Shown here: positions 6,682 to 15,026 of the stretch, one piece after another
How the letters are laid out: the number at the start of each line of letters is the position of its first letter
Numbering within the stretch: the stretch's first letter is position 1
Source: Desulfobacteraceae bacterium
Lineage (GTDB): Bacteria; Desulfobacterota; DSM-4660; Desulfatiglandales; Desulfatiglandaceae
Reading direction: 5' to 3'
Length of the DNA stretch: 21,094 bases
NCBI GenBank assembly: GCA_011048855.1
Contig: DSCZ01000247.1
Coordinates: forward strand, 1-21,094
Notes under the pieces: generated by a model
What the model was told of the DNA's origin: nothing
The model's database searches: none
Seen by the model: the letters and a program-made list of their open reading frames with translations, nothing else
Made by a program: the position numbers and the translations under genes

Positions 6682-8379
6682 TTATTTCCAATGGGACAAG
6701 GATTTGGGCCTGAGGGGGCGCTTTTCAAGAGCTTCTGCAAGGATCGAATCCCTGTTGTATATGTCCTTCCTGAAATGAACCGTCATCGTTTCATCCATCC
6801 AGGCCGTTCTGTACTGGATATGCACCGCAACCGGGGTGGTGAGAACGACGGTCTTTGTTTTTCCCCCTGAAATAGTTTCCTTGACAACCTCCGGAGTCCA
6901 GCCGGGTTGATTATTCAACAGGTACAATGCCAGTTCGAACGGTTTTTCAACCCGGATGCAGCCTGAACTCAAGGACCTGTCGGTTTTTTTGAAAAGCGCG
7001 GCATTGTTCGTGTCGTGAAGGTAAACATTGAATTTATTAGGAAACATGAACTTGATGCGTCCCATAGCATTGTGTGGTCCCGGGTCCTGCCTCAGCCTGT
7101 ATTGAAAATTGCGGGGTGTCAAAGCGGCCCAGTCCACTGTGCTCGGGTCCAATTCCGGCGAATCTTCATCCCATCCGCTGAACACACGGATACGTTCCCT
7201 TTCCAGGTAGTCGAGGTCTTTTTTAACTTTCGGAAGTATATCCTTGACGGCGATCGTGTGCGGGACTGTCCAGTAGGGGTTGAATACCAGGTAACGGATC
7301 CTGTCGCTGAATACCGGCGTGCGGCGATAGTCGCGACCGACCACCACCTTCATGTTGATGACCGGGTATTCGTCTTCAATGACGGCCAGGGTGTAATCGG
7401 CTATATTCACGCTGACATGCGGGTTTTCAGGCTCTCTGGGAAGCCATCTCCTTCGCTCGAGATTGAGGCGGATTTGATGCATCCTTGAGTGTGCCGGAAC
7501 ATTCATGGCCGCCAGGGTCTTTTTGCCCGCTATTCCGTCCACTTCCAGCCCGTGCCGCGCCTGGAAGTTTTTGACTGCCAACTCTACTTTCTCCCCGAAT
7601 TCATCGTTGGGTACATCTCCCAAAGCCAGGTCTCCGGTGATCTGGAGACGCCTGAGAAGAAGGCCGACCCGAAAGCCTCGATCTCCTTTCTTGAGGGCTT
7701 CCCCTTCTGGGATCGCTTCCCAGCCGCCTTCTTCGAGAAGCTCTTTGTATCTTTTGAAGGCTTTCCTCAGCAGTTGGTATTCCTCATGGGGCGGCGGAAG
7801 CGATTCCAGAAGGCCAAGCGGATCATCGGTTGCAAGAAATGAATCGAGGATACCGTCGATATTCCAGTCTTTTTTTGTCGACGGGAGCACCCATTCAGCG
7901 TGAACGGTTTCAGGATTGACTCTCCCACCGATCATGTGGGCTGCGTACATCAGAAAGGCGTCCGTAAGAAGCAAATCCAGATGTGTAAGTGCCCCCGGAT
8001 TTGCAGGGCCGCCTTTTAGATGTTTAGTGATCAGCCGGTTAATTTCTTCAAAATGATAATCCCTGGGCTGCAGGCCCTCTTCGTCGGCCTCGGCCAGCAC
8101 GGAAATAAAAATCTCCGTCCGGGGCAGCAAAACGCCCATTTCGGTCCATGCGGGTTTGAAATGACGGCGTTCATAGAAAGACGGGATGAGGGCGGCTCCG
8201 CACAATACCTCGTTTCTGCATACAAAAACATCCCTGTCAAGGGCGTTTTCAATGCTTCTTCTTATGAAATCAGAAACTTCTGTTTCCGAACCGCCACCGG
8301 TGGCCGAAGCAGTGACAGGTCCTGCCGTCAGCACACCCCAGACGACCCAAGCGAAAATGAAAACCTTAAAACATTTCAT
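6682..8379 (-). CDS. ldtD: L,D-transpeptidase, YcbB/LdtD type
   Basis: This exported enzyme forms 3-3 cross-links in peptidoglycan. ATG 8379 has AAGGAA (8387-8392) at 8-base spacing and gives 565 residues. The ATG at 8385 is possible, and an ATG at 8445 would add 22 non-signal residues. The signal peptide is the first ~25 residues. Next come the YcbB scaffold domain, a peptidoglycan-binding repeat at about 229-292 (LKKGDRGFRV to LAAMNV) and the YkuD catalytic domain at about 321-486. That domain has the active-site pattern YLHDT (His455) and SSGCIRVE (catalytic Cys474). Length and order match E. coli LdtD. In E. coli, ycbB and ycbK are also neighbours but point the same way. The gene is 117 bases downstream of carboxyltransferase 1; no clear terminator lies between, so read-through is possible. 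Confidence 0.93.
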   Translation of the reverse strand: MKCFKVFIFAWVVWGVLTAGPVTASATGGGSETEVSDFIRRSIENALDRDVFVCRNEVLCGAALIPSFYERRHFKPAWTEMGVLLPRTEIFISVLAEADEEGLQPRDYHFEEINRLITKHLKGGPANPGALTHLDLLLTDAFLMYAAHMIGGRVNPETVHAEWVLPSTKKDWNIDGILDSFLATDDPLGLLESLPPPHEEYQLLRKAFKRYKELLEEGGWEAIPEGEALKKGDRGFRVGLLLRRLQITGDLALGDVPNDEFGEKVELAVKNFQARHGLEVDGIAGKKTLAAMNVPAHSRMHQIRLNLERRRWLPREPENPHVSVNIADYTLAVIEDEYPVINMKVVVGRDYRRTPVFSDRIRYLVFNPYWTVPHTIAVKDILPKVKKDLDYLERERIRVFSGWDEDSPELDPSTVDWAALTPRNFQYRLRQDPGPHNAMGRIKFMFPNKFNVYLHDTNNAALFKKTDRSLSSGCIRVEKPFELALYLLNNQPGWTPEVVKETISGGKTKTVVLTTPVAVHIQYRTAWMDETMTVHFRKDIYNRDSILAEALEKRPLRPKSLSHWK

Positions 8380-8496
8380 GAACATGTTCCTTGTGTCTTT
8401 TCCAGGTTCGAAAAGGGGAGCGCAGCCTTTGAAAAGGCAGCCCACCCGTTCCCGTCCAGTTATATCTAAGGCATTTAAGGATATTGAGTGGACAAT

Positions 8497-10062
8497 CTAG
8501 CAGCGCATTCCTCTCTTTTTTACCCCGAGGTTCCCCGATTCCACCCTGTAGGCCATCTCGACCCACTCACACAGAAGAGGCCTTGTCTCCCTGGGGTCTA
8601 TGATATCCTCTATGCCAAAAGCCTCGGCTGTTCTGAAAGGCGAGGCAATGGCACCGTACGTATCCTGTAGCTCTTTGAGACGTTCCTCCGGGTTTCGCGA
8701 CGATTCTATCTCGGCGCGATGAGCCGCGTAGACTCCGCCCTCAGCCGGGATGTTCCCCCAGACTGCTGAAGGCCAGGCATAACGCCAGCTCAAGCGGCTG
8801 CCGCCTTTCTGAGCTCCCCCGGCTACACCAAAACACTTCCGAAGGTAAATCACTGCGATCGGCACGGTGGCCTGGACAATGGCAAAACTCGCCCGGACAC
8901 CCTTTCGGATCGTTCCCATTCTCTCACTTTTTTTCCCGACTGTGAAGCCCGGCTGATCCACCAGGTTTACGATCGGAATGTGAAACGTGTCGCACATATC
9001 GATGAAACGTTGAAATTTCTCGGCAACATCGTAGTTGAACGAGCCGGCCAGGAACCTGGGGTCATTCGCCAACACCCCGACCGGATAGCCGTTAAGCCTT
9101 GCAAGCGCCGTAATCTGGGGTCTTCCCTGGTATTTCCCTATTTCGAAAATCGAATTACGATCGAAGACAAAATCGAGAATCCTTCGCATATCGTAGGTTT
9201 TTCGCCTGTCCCTGGGAATTGCGTCAAGTAGAGACTCCTCCCTGCGGTTGGCCTCGTCGCTTGACGTTTCGCTTCTCACAGGCATTTCCCACACGTTGGT
9301 GGGAAGATAGGATAAAAAGATCTTAGCCTGCTGCAGGGCATCCTGTTCATCTTCGGCCGCGTTGTCAACGACTCCCGTTTCCCTGGTATGGAGTTTGTAC
9401 CCTCCGAGCTCTTCCTTCGAAAGTTCCTCCCCTGAAGCCCATTTGACAAGAGGGGGACCGCCGACGAAAACATGGGCCTTCTCCTTGACCATCACGGAAA
9501 AATGGCTCTGGACCATGTACATCGCCCCGAGCCCTGCCACAGAACCAAACCCGATCGACACCACCGGAACTTCGGAAAGCACCTCCACCCGATTTTGGGT
9601 GCACTCATCACCCGAGCTTGGGAGCTCTGTATAACCGATTTCAAGGATCTCCCTTATGGAACCCCCCGCTCCTTCGAGCAACCGAACCATCGGGACTTGA
9701 AACGTCCGGGCCATCTTGATGAAGTAGGCCCCTTTTTCTTTGTACATCCTGCCGACCGAGGCGCCTTTTATGGTGAAATCGTCCCCGTGGACTGCCACCC
9801 GTCTCCCGTCTATCCTTCCGATTCCCATCACAAAAGGGCAGGGGACCAAGCCCCTCAGCTTCGTCTTATCTTTTTCATCATAGGTGGGTGCTCCGGCAAG
9901 AACGCCCCGCTCATGGAATGTGCCCGCGTCGCATAGCAGGTCGATTCGTTCACGGACCGTCATCTTCCCGTGGTCATGCTGTTTTGAAACATGCTCTTCG
10001 CCCCCCATACGATAGGCGATCTGCTTCCTCCTGTTAATCTTCTCTATCTCATCCTTCCACAT
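8497..10062 (-). CDS. Acyl-CoA carboxylase/decarboxylase carboxyltransferase subunit 1
   Basis: This 521-residue protein has two crotonase-like carboxyltransferase halves. It is the size of propionyl- or methylcrotonyl-CoA carboxylase beta subunits and biotin-dependent decarboxylase alpha subunits. The start is ATG 10062, with GGAGGAA (10071-10077) 8 bases upstream; an ATG at 10104 lacks a good site. The acyl-CoA oxyanion segment is EGAGGS (130-135), and the biotin-side segment is CFGVAGGAQ followed by RYAWPSAVWG. The second segment places it in a CT subgroup that is neither the usual YGGAY type nor the MCC type. No biotin carboxylase, biotin carrier or membrane decarboxylase subunit is in the window, so these must be elsewhere. 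It follows carboxyltransferase 2 after 108 bases. Direction of reaction and substrate are unknown. Confidence 0.88.
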   Translation of the reverse strand: MWKDEIEKINRRKQIAYRMGGEEHVSKQHDHGKMTVRERIDLLCDAGTFHERGVLAGAPTYDEKDKTKLRGLVPCPFVMGIGRIDGRRVAVHGDDFTIKGASVGRMYKEKGAYFIKMARTFQVPMVRLLEGAGGSIREILEIGYTELPSSGDECTQNRVEVLSEVPVVSIGFGSVAGLGAMYMVQSHFSVMVKEKAHVFVGGPPLVKWASGEELSKEELGGYKLHTRETGVVDNAAEDEQDALQQAKIFLSYLPTNVWEMPVRSETSSDEANRREESLLDAIPRDRRKTYDMRRILDFVFDRNSIFEIGKYQGRPQITALARLNGYPVGVLANDPRFLAGSFNYDVAEKFQRFIDMCDTFHIPIVNLVDQPGFTVGKKSERMGTIRKGVRASFAIVQATVPIAVIYLRKCFGVAGGAQKGGSRLSWRYAWPSAVWGNIPAEGGVYAAHRAEIESSRNPEERLKELQDTYGAIASPFRTAEAFGIEDIIDPRETRPLLCEWVEMAYRVESGNLGVKKRGMRC

Positions 10063-10110
10063 CCGTGTCTTTCCTCCAAGGCATTCTCGTATTTTTCTTT
10101 TCAAACAAGG

Positions 10111-10124
10111 CGGCCTGCAGGCCG
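10111..10124. other. 14-base perfect palindrome between the carboxyltransferase genes
   Basis: CGGCCTGCAGGCCG is its own reverse complement. In the transcript it would be a 5-base GC stem with a 4-base loop. No T tract follows on either strand. It may tune expression of the two subunits or be chance in GC-rich spacer. Confidence 0.4.
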
Positions 10125-10170
10125 ATCCAGGGCCGAATCATTTTATCCGGTATTTTCGTATGAGCAATGG

Positions 10171-11715
10171 CTAGAATTTCGTCGGCCAGTTTGCGAGGTT
10201 ATGTTCACTCATCCCCCTGCCTTTTGAGTCCCGGATGATCCTTAGGACCTGCACAAGATAGTTTCTTGTTTCCCTGGGATCGATGATGTCCTGAACGTAG
10301 TAGGCACCCGCTGCAGGATATGGAGACAAATCGCCGATCATGGCCTGAAGCGAGCGTTGCCGATCTTTACCAGGAACATTACCTTGCACTATTTCCGAAG
10401 CAATTTCCGGATCCATGAATCCGATTTCGGCAGTCGGCCAGGCCACAATAAAGTCCGGACCTGCACCGGGTCCACACATGTTGATACATGCTTTTCCGTA
10501 ACTTTTTCGAACAATAATGGTGATTTTCGGCACTGTTGCCTGGAAAAGAGCCTGCTGTGCCCGAACTACCTTCGCCCCGACTTTTGCTTTTTCCGCCTCC
10601 ATTCCGACCAGGTGGCCCGGCGTATCATGCAAAAAGATCATGGGAATGTTGTAGGAATCGCACAGGCAGATAAAGCTCGTCAGCTTATCCAAACCGTTTA
10701 CATCCATTGCACCGGCACCTACCGCCGGATTGTTCGCTATGATACCAGCCACCTCACCGTTAATTCGAGAAAGACACGTGATGAGCATGGGGCCAAACTC
10801 CGGTTTCAGCTCCAAATAAATTCCCCGGTCAACGATGCATGCGATTATTTTGTGCATATCATAAGCACGTTTACGGTTTGACGGTAATATATCGAGAACA
10901 GCCTGCATCTTATCCGGTGAACCACTTTGTTGCGGCGCTGCAGGAGGCAGCTGCCCGTTGTTGTCCGGCATGTATTCAAGGAAATCCTGAATCATTCTGA
11001 AACATTCGTCCTCGTTTTCCACCACCTGATCGGTTATTCCTGTAAGACGGGAATGTACCTTCCATCCGCCCATTTCTTCTCCGGAATAAGTCTGACCCAT
11101 GGCCCCGCTCAGTGCTCGGGGTCCTGAAACACAAAGGGAACTACCCTTGACCTGCACCACGAAATCGGCCAGTGAGGCCTGAAAATCGGGCACTCCGTAG
11201 CAGTCGCCCATTGCGGCGAATATAAAGGGCTGCATACGCAGGTGGGTATACGCCGGCATCAGTGTATCCATGCCTCCCCCGGAGAGGGTGCAAAACTCCT
11301 TCGCCCCCTGGCAGTCCGGCATTCTTGCTCCCCCAGACTCACCCAACCAAATAAGGGGAACCTGGGCCTTTTTGACCTGGGCTTTGAACTGGAGGACTTT
11401 TTTGAGATTTGTCTCAGCATTTGTAGATGCCAAAACAGTAAAGTCGTTGGCGATCAATCCGACCAGCCTTCCCTTGATGCGTCCGTACCCACAAATAACC
11501 CCGTCTGAAGGAGTTTTCTCTTCCATGCCCGGGACTGCAGAGTGGGCGAATATCCCCATTTCCAGAAAGGATCCTCTGTCCAGGAGTCTATCAATCCGCT
11601 CTCTGGCTGTGAGGCGGCCTTTGGCATGCCGGCGGGCTGTCTTTTCAGGGCCACCCATTTCCGAAGCCTTGCGTCGTTTTTTTTTCCATTCTTCGAGCAT
11701 GCTGTTGATTTCCAT
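10171..11715 (-). CDS. Acyl-CoA carboxylase carboxyltransferase subunit 2 (MCC-beta-like)
   Basis: This 514-residue protein is a second carboxyltransferase, clearly diverged from its neighbour. ATG 11715 is 6 bases from GGGAG (11722-11726); ATG 11718 is 3 bases away and possible. The acyl-CoA oxyanion motif GESGGAR (125-131) is canonical. The biotin-side motif reads YGKACINMCGPG (406-417). It aligns best with the YGAGNYGMCG-type motif of methylcrotonyl-CoA carboxylase beta, but with Lys in place of a small residue. It sits 25 bases after TRAP permease 1. With carboxyltransferase 1 it may form two separate enzymes or one mixed assembly. The substrate is not evident. Confidence 0.88.
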   Translation of the reverse strand: MEINSMLEEWKKKRRKASEMGGPEKTARRHAKGRLTARERIDRLLDRGSFLEMGIFAHSAVPGMEEKTPSDGVICGYGRIKGRLVGLIANDFTVLASTNAETNLKKVLQFKAQVKKAQVPLIWLGESGGARMPDCQGAKEFCTLSGGGMDTLMPAYTHLRMQPFIFAAMGDCYGVPDFQASLADFVVQVKGSSLCVSGPRALSGAMGQTYSGEEMGGWKVHSRLTGITDQVVENEDECFRMIQDFLEYMPDNNGQLPPAAPQQSGSPDKMQAVLDILPSNRKRAYDMHKIIACIVDRGIYLELKPEFGPMLITCLSRINGEVAGIIANNPAVGAGAMDVNGLDKLTSFICLCDSYNIPMIFLHDTPGHLVGMEAEKAKVGAKVVRAQQALFQATVPKITIIVRKSYGKACINMCGPGAGPDFIVAWPTAEIGFMDPEIASEIVQGNVPGKDRQRSLQAMIGDLSPYPAAGAYYVQDIIDPRETRNYLVQVLRIIRDSKGRGMSEHNLANWPTKF

Positions 11716-11740
11716 CATCTACTCCCGTTCACAGCCGGTT

Positions 11741-13711
11741 TTATCCCACAGGCTTGATTACTTCACCACGCTTGTCTTTAATTGAAATGGGGCCAGCCTT
11801 TCTCTGAAGCATAACCTCCAGAATCAAGGCTGCAGCCAGGGAAACTGCGCCGACTATTCGAATCCCCAACCACGGAAACCCCAGACATAAGCCCCCCAAA
11901 AAAAGGATCAGCCGCGTCCGTTTTTTCAGGATACCCAAACGGGGCAAATATCCCTCCAGAGCATAGCTGATGCTTATAACGGCCAGGGCTACCAGAAAAA
12001 AGCTCACAAAGACATCCCACAAAGCCCCATGGAGCAAAATGGCAGGGTTTAAGACAAAGAAAAAGGGGATGAAGTACTTGACGAAGCCGAACTGCATTGC
12101 CTTAAAGCTTGTCTTCATAGGGTCCGCTTTGGCTATGCTGGCTCCGGCGAATGCGGAAAGGGCCACGGGTGGGGTGATGTAGGAAGCCATCCCCCAGTAC
12201 ATGATAAAAAGGTGGACAGAAAGCGGATAAAGCCCGAATTTGACCAGGGCAGGTGCCAAAATGAGGGCCAGAAAGACATAGCACGCCGTGATCGTCATGC
12301 CCATTCCGAGTATGAAACTTGTAATCGCTCCCAGCATCAGAAGGAGAGCGATATTGCCGTGAGCCAGGGATATGATCTCGGTGGAAAAAGAATGGGCCAC
12401 CCCGGTCATCGAAAGCGCGCCTATAATGGCCCCGATTGCACACAGCAGCGCAACCAGCTCCGTGAGAACCCGGCCGGCTGCCTCCACGAAATTTAAGGCC
12501 CGCTGCCAGGTCAACCGCGTTTCCTTTCTCAGGTTGCATGTCAACAGCAGAATGGCGCTTGCCCAGAAAGGAGCCAACGTTTCCCATCGCATGTAAAGGA
12601 GCGCCCAGATCAAGAATATGATTCCGATGATGTAGAACCACCCCTCGGAGATGGTCTTCTTGATCGAAGGGAGTTCTTTTTTCGATAGACCACGGAGGCC
12701 CGTCTTGGCCGCAAAGGCATCGATCTGCAAAAAAAGCCCCCCAAAATATAGAAGCGAAGGAACGATCGCCGCAATGCAGATTGTCGAGTAGGGCGTTGCG
12801 AGAAATTCCGCCATTACGAACGCGGTAACCCCCATAATGGGGGGCATAAGGACGCCACCTGTAGAGGCTGCGGCCTCGATAGCCCCGGCATAATGGGGAG
12901 GAAACCCGGTGCGCTTCATGGTCGGGATCGTTATCGCTCCGGTAGTAATCACGTTGGAGATTGAACTCCCGCTGATACTCCCGAAGAAACCGCTGGCCAT
13001 GATGGACATCTTTGCAGGCCCCCCCCTTAATCCCCCGAGCATCGAGGTCGCCAGGTCCAGGAAGAACTTGCCCCCACCAGTGGTTTGAAGCGCCACGGCA
13101 AAGATCATGTATCCTATCAGGATGTTGCCTACCACCCGCATCGGCAGTCCTACGAGTCCCTCGGTTCCCATGGTGAAAAAACCCACCAGACGGCGAAGAT
13201 CACATGTGTATCCCTGAAGAAGCCCCGGCATGTGCTCGGCATACAGGGCATAGCTTGTAAAGAACAGACAGATCAGGGCGAAGCCGAGCCCCCCGGCTCT
13301 CCGTGCAGCCTCAATAACCAGGATTATGAGAACAAGGCCCAGAATATATGTCTGAACAGGCGGAATGATTTCCCAACCCTCCTGTATGATCTTGTAGGCA
13401 TTCAGAAAAAGGTATATTGGAGCAACGAAGGTAACGCCGGCAAACAACAAGTCATACCAGGGGACTTTTTTATACAACAAGTCTTTGCGTCGGGGTGCGA
13501 TCAGAAAGAGCAGCGGCAGATAAAGGGCAATTAAGAGATAGTAGTACCCGTCCCCGACCATAACGCCCAAGAATTCCATATGAAAAAGCTGATAAATGGC
13601 CACCAGGATCCCGAAAAACGAAAATCCCACAAAAATCCACCGCAGCGGTCCCTGCAATTCACGGAATCGCCCTGCGCTGCTCTTCTCTCCTTTTTTTTCG
13701 ATGGAACCCAT
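11741..13711 (-). CDS. TRAP transporter fused permease 1, TAXI type (4TM/12TM)
   Basis: This 656-residue membrane protein fuses the small (DctQ-like) and large (DctM-like) TRAP subunits, the normal form for TAXI-family systems. It would import an organic anion using the sodium or proton gradient. Many hydrophobic spans are visible. The conserved core contains SISGSSISNVITTGAITIP and ASTGGVLMPPIMGVTAFVMA, diagnostic of this family. The start ATG 13711 has GGAGG (13717-13721) 5 bases away. The receptor gene is immediately upstream. A charged C-terminal tail follows the last membrane segments. The protein is a paralogue of the second permease in the window (17291-19222). Confidence 0.95.
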   Translation of the reverse strand: MGSIEKKGEKSSAGRFRELQGPLRWIFVGFSFFGILVAIYQLFHMEFLGVMVGDGYYYLLIALYLPLLFLIAPRRKDLLYKKVPWYDLLFAGVTFVAPIYLFLNAYKIIQEGWEIIPPVQTYILGLVLIILVIEAARRAGGLGFALICLFFTSYALYAEHMPGLLQGYTCDLRRLVGFFTMGTEGLVGLPMRVVGNILIGYMIFAVALQTTGGGKFFLDLATSMLGGLRGGPAKMSIMASGFFGSISGSSISNVITTGAITIPTMKRTGFPPHYAGAIEAAASTGGVLMPPIMGVTAFVMAEFLATPYSTICIAAIVPSLLYFGGLFLQIDAFAAKTGLRGLSKKELPSIKKTISEGWFYIIGIIFLIWALLYMRWETLAPFWASAILLLTCNLRKETRLTWQRALNFVEAAGRVLTELVALLCAIGAIIGALSMTGVAHSFSTEIISLAHGNIALLLMLGAITSFILGMGMTITACYVFLALILAPALVKFGLYPLSVHLFIMYWGMASYITPPVALSAFAGASIAKADPMKTSFKAMQFGFVKYFIPFFFVLNPAILLHGALWDVFVSFFLVALAVISISYALEGYLPRLGILKKRTRLILFLGGLCLGFPWLGIRIVGAVSLAAALILEVMLQRKAGPISIKDKRGEVIKPVG

Positions 13712-13764
13712 CCCATCCTCCGGTGTTCATTTTTGAGAAAGCCTGCATCCACCGATCAAAGGTC

Positions 13765-13811
13765 CGGTCCCTGGGCAGCCTGAACTCGGCGCGGATGCTG
13801 CTCAAGGACCG
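13765..13811 (-). other. Stem-loop between TAXI receptor 1 and its permease
   Basis: A two-part stem is formed by CGGTCC (13765-13770) with GGACCG (13806-13811), and GCAGC (13775-13779) with GCTGC (13797-13801). A symmetric 4/4 internal loop separates the parts and a 17-base loop closes the structure. It begins 27 bases after the receptor stop codon. There is no T tract. It probably stabilises the receptor message or slows read-through into the permease. Confidence 0.6.
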
Positions 13812-13838
13812 TTTGCTTCAATTTAAGCCGGCATAATT

Positions 13839-14909
13839 CTACTTCTTCCAATTCTTCAGTCGTTCAGTCTCATGTTCGAGAAGTTCCGCTTGTCTTTTTT
13901 CATGGGCTTCCGTCCATGCTCCGATCTCCTTGAAAAACTTAACCGCCCCTGGATGATAGGGACTCAAAAACGCTTCAGTCTCCAGAGCCCCTTCCTGGGT
14001 CCAGCGCTTCAGTGAGGGGTGCATGTCGCTGTAAATTTCATAGCCATTCCATATTCCCTTGGTTAATTTATAAACAGTCTCCTCGTCCAGGTCGGGATAA
14101 CAGATCAGGCCATAGTAATAGGAGGCGATTTGAGCGGGATTTTCCGGTGTGGCACCTGCTCCCTGGGTGGCTTTGTATGGACGCAGGTAAGGGCAAAATT
14201 CTTGCAGTTTCGCCCAACCCTCCGTGTCTTCCTCTGGTGCCGGAAGCCAGTGGATACCATGGGGAGACGCCGCCAACTCAACGGCCTTGCTGGAATTCAC
14301 AAGACAGTGAGCTGTGTCGGCCGCGCCATCGATGACCGCTTTCCAGGCGGCACCCCAGCTCGAGATATTCACTATTTTTACATCATCCCATCCAAGGCCG
14401 GCAAAAGCGAGGTAACCCTCGTGAAGGGATTTGCAACCAGGGCTCGCCGGGATAAGAGTTACCCTTTTGCCTTTCAAGTCACCGAGAGTTTCAATGCCGG
14501 AATTGCCGCGCACCATCATTCCGGCAATAGCCCCGGTCGGACAGGCATAGACCAGCCGAAGGGGCTGCGGCCCCCAGTCTTCAGCATCAAAGTCTCCCAA
14601 TCCCATCAGGGCATAGTACTGTCCCGCTCCGGTAAAAAGGGACAGCTGCATCATTCCTTTTTTTAAGGGCATGACTTTGGCCATGTCCGTCCCAGCCGGG
14701 ACAACCTTGACTTTTATACCCTCTTTTTCCTTGATGGCTTCCATCAAGCCCATGGAAGTTGCATATCCAGTTGAACCCACTGAATAAGTTGTACAACTCA
14801 GCACCTTGGATGTTTCTCCCGCAACACCGGTATTTGGTCCTAAAAACACCAGCCCAACTCCCAAAAAGATTGCCAGGATCGCCAACGTCAATGATCGTCT
14901 TCCATTCAT
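13839..14909 (-). CDS. TAXI-family TRAP solute receptor 1
   Basis: This 356-residue periplasmic receptor delivers substrate to fused permease 1, encoded just downstream. ATG 14909 is preceded by AAGGAG (14918-14923) at 8-base spacing. A longer frame from 15014 would place a basic, non-signal stretch first. Residues 1-31 are a Sec signal, with cleavage near VAG. The mature protein opens with SCTTYSVGSTGYATSMGL, the TAXI ligand-cradle pattern. It contains DWGPQPLRLVY and the C-terminal YHPGAVKFFKEIGAWTE shared with receptor 2. The ligand is unknown. Members of the family bind glutamate-like or other carboxylates. A 117-base spacer separates it from the ligase gene upstream. Confidence 0.92.
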   Translation of the reverse strand: MNGRRSLTLAILAIFLGVGLVFLGPNTGVAGETSKVLSCTTYSVGSTGYATSMGLMEAIKEKEGIKVKVVPAGTDMAKVMPLKKGMMQLSLFTGAGQYYALMGLGDFDAEDWGPQPLRLVYACPTGAIAGMMVRGNSGIETLGDLKGKRVTLIPASPGCKSLHEGYLAFAGLGWDDVKIVNISSWGAAWKAVIDGAADTAHCLVNSSKAVELAASPHGIHWLPAPEEDTEGWAKLQEFCPYLRPYKATQGAGATPENPAQIASYYYGLICYPDLDEETVYKLTKGIWNGYEIYSDMHPSLKRWTQEGALETEAFLSPYHPGAVKFFKEIGAWTEAHEKRQAELLEHETERLKNWKK

Positions 14910-14983
14910 TCTGATTTCTCCTTCCCGAACATGTTTGAGGATTTTGCTGATTGACCGAGGTTTAAGCGTTTTCTTCTTTCGAC

Positions 14984-14992
14984 ACCTCCTTT
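14984..14992 (-). promoter_or_regulatory. Orphan perfect Shine-Dalgarno sequence
   Basis: The minus strand reads AAAGGAGGT, a near-perfect match to the 16S anti-SD, but no ATG, GTG or TTG in useful position opens a frame after it. The nearest GTG overlaps the motif and stops after seven codons. It lies 75 bases before the TAXI receptor 1 start, which has its own site. It could be a remnant, a ribosome standby site or a leader. Confidence 0.35.
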
Positions 14993-15026
14993 CTTTGCTT
15001 GGGTTCAGACCCATGCACCGACGCCT

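Noticed and set aside
8425..8438. Hairpin GCCTTT-GA-AAAGGC between carboxyltransferase 1 and the transpeptidase
   Set aside because: The loop of two bases is too tight and there is no T tract, so I do not call it a terminator.
8380..8496. TATAAC box that might be a promoter for the transpeptidase
   Set aside because: No acceptable -35 element at 16-18 bases upstream was found.
9472..9936. Plus-strand open frame of 154 codons
   Set aside because: Antisense to carboxyltransferase 1 with no family features.
10357..10881. Plus-strand open frame of 174 codons
   Set aside because: Antisense to carboxyltransferase 2, whose motifs are intact; composition is that of a shadow frame.
8497..11715. Sodium-pumping methylmalonyl- or glutaconyl-CoA decarboxylase operon
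   Set aside because: Only carboxyltransferase-type subunits are present; no membrane beta subunit, gamma/delta subunit or biotin carrier is visible.
12102..12641. Minus-strand open frame of 179 codons, rich in His, Gly and Arg
   Set aside because: It is an alternate frame inside fused permease 1 and has no motif of its own.
13531..13752. Minus-strand frame starting right after GGAGG at 13717
   Set aside because: Its ATG would be five bases earlier than that of permease 1, but the ribosome site spacing and long conserved protein both favour the permease start at 13711.
14130..14666. Plus-strand open frame of 178 codons
   Set aside because: It lies entirely antisense to TAXI receptor 1, has no ribosome site and shows no recognisable domain.
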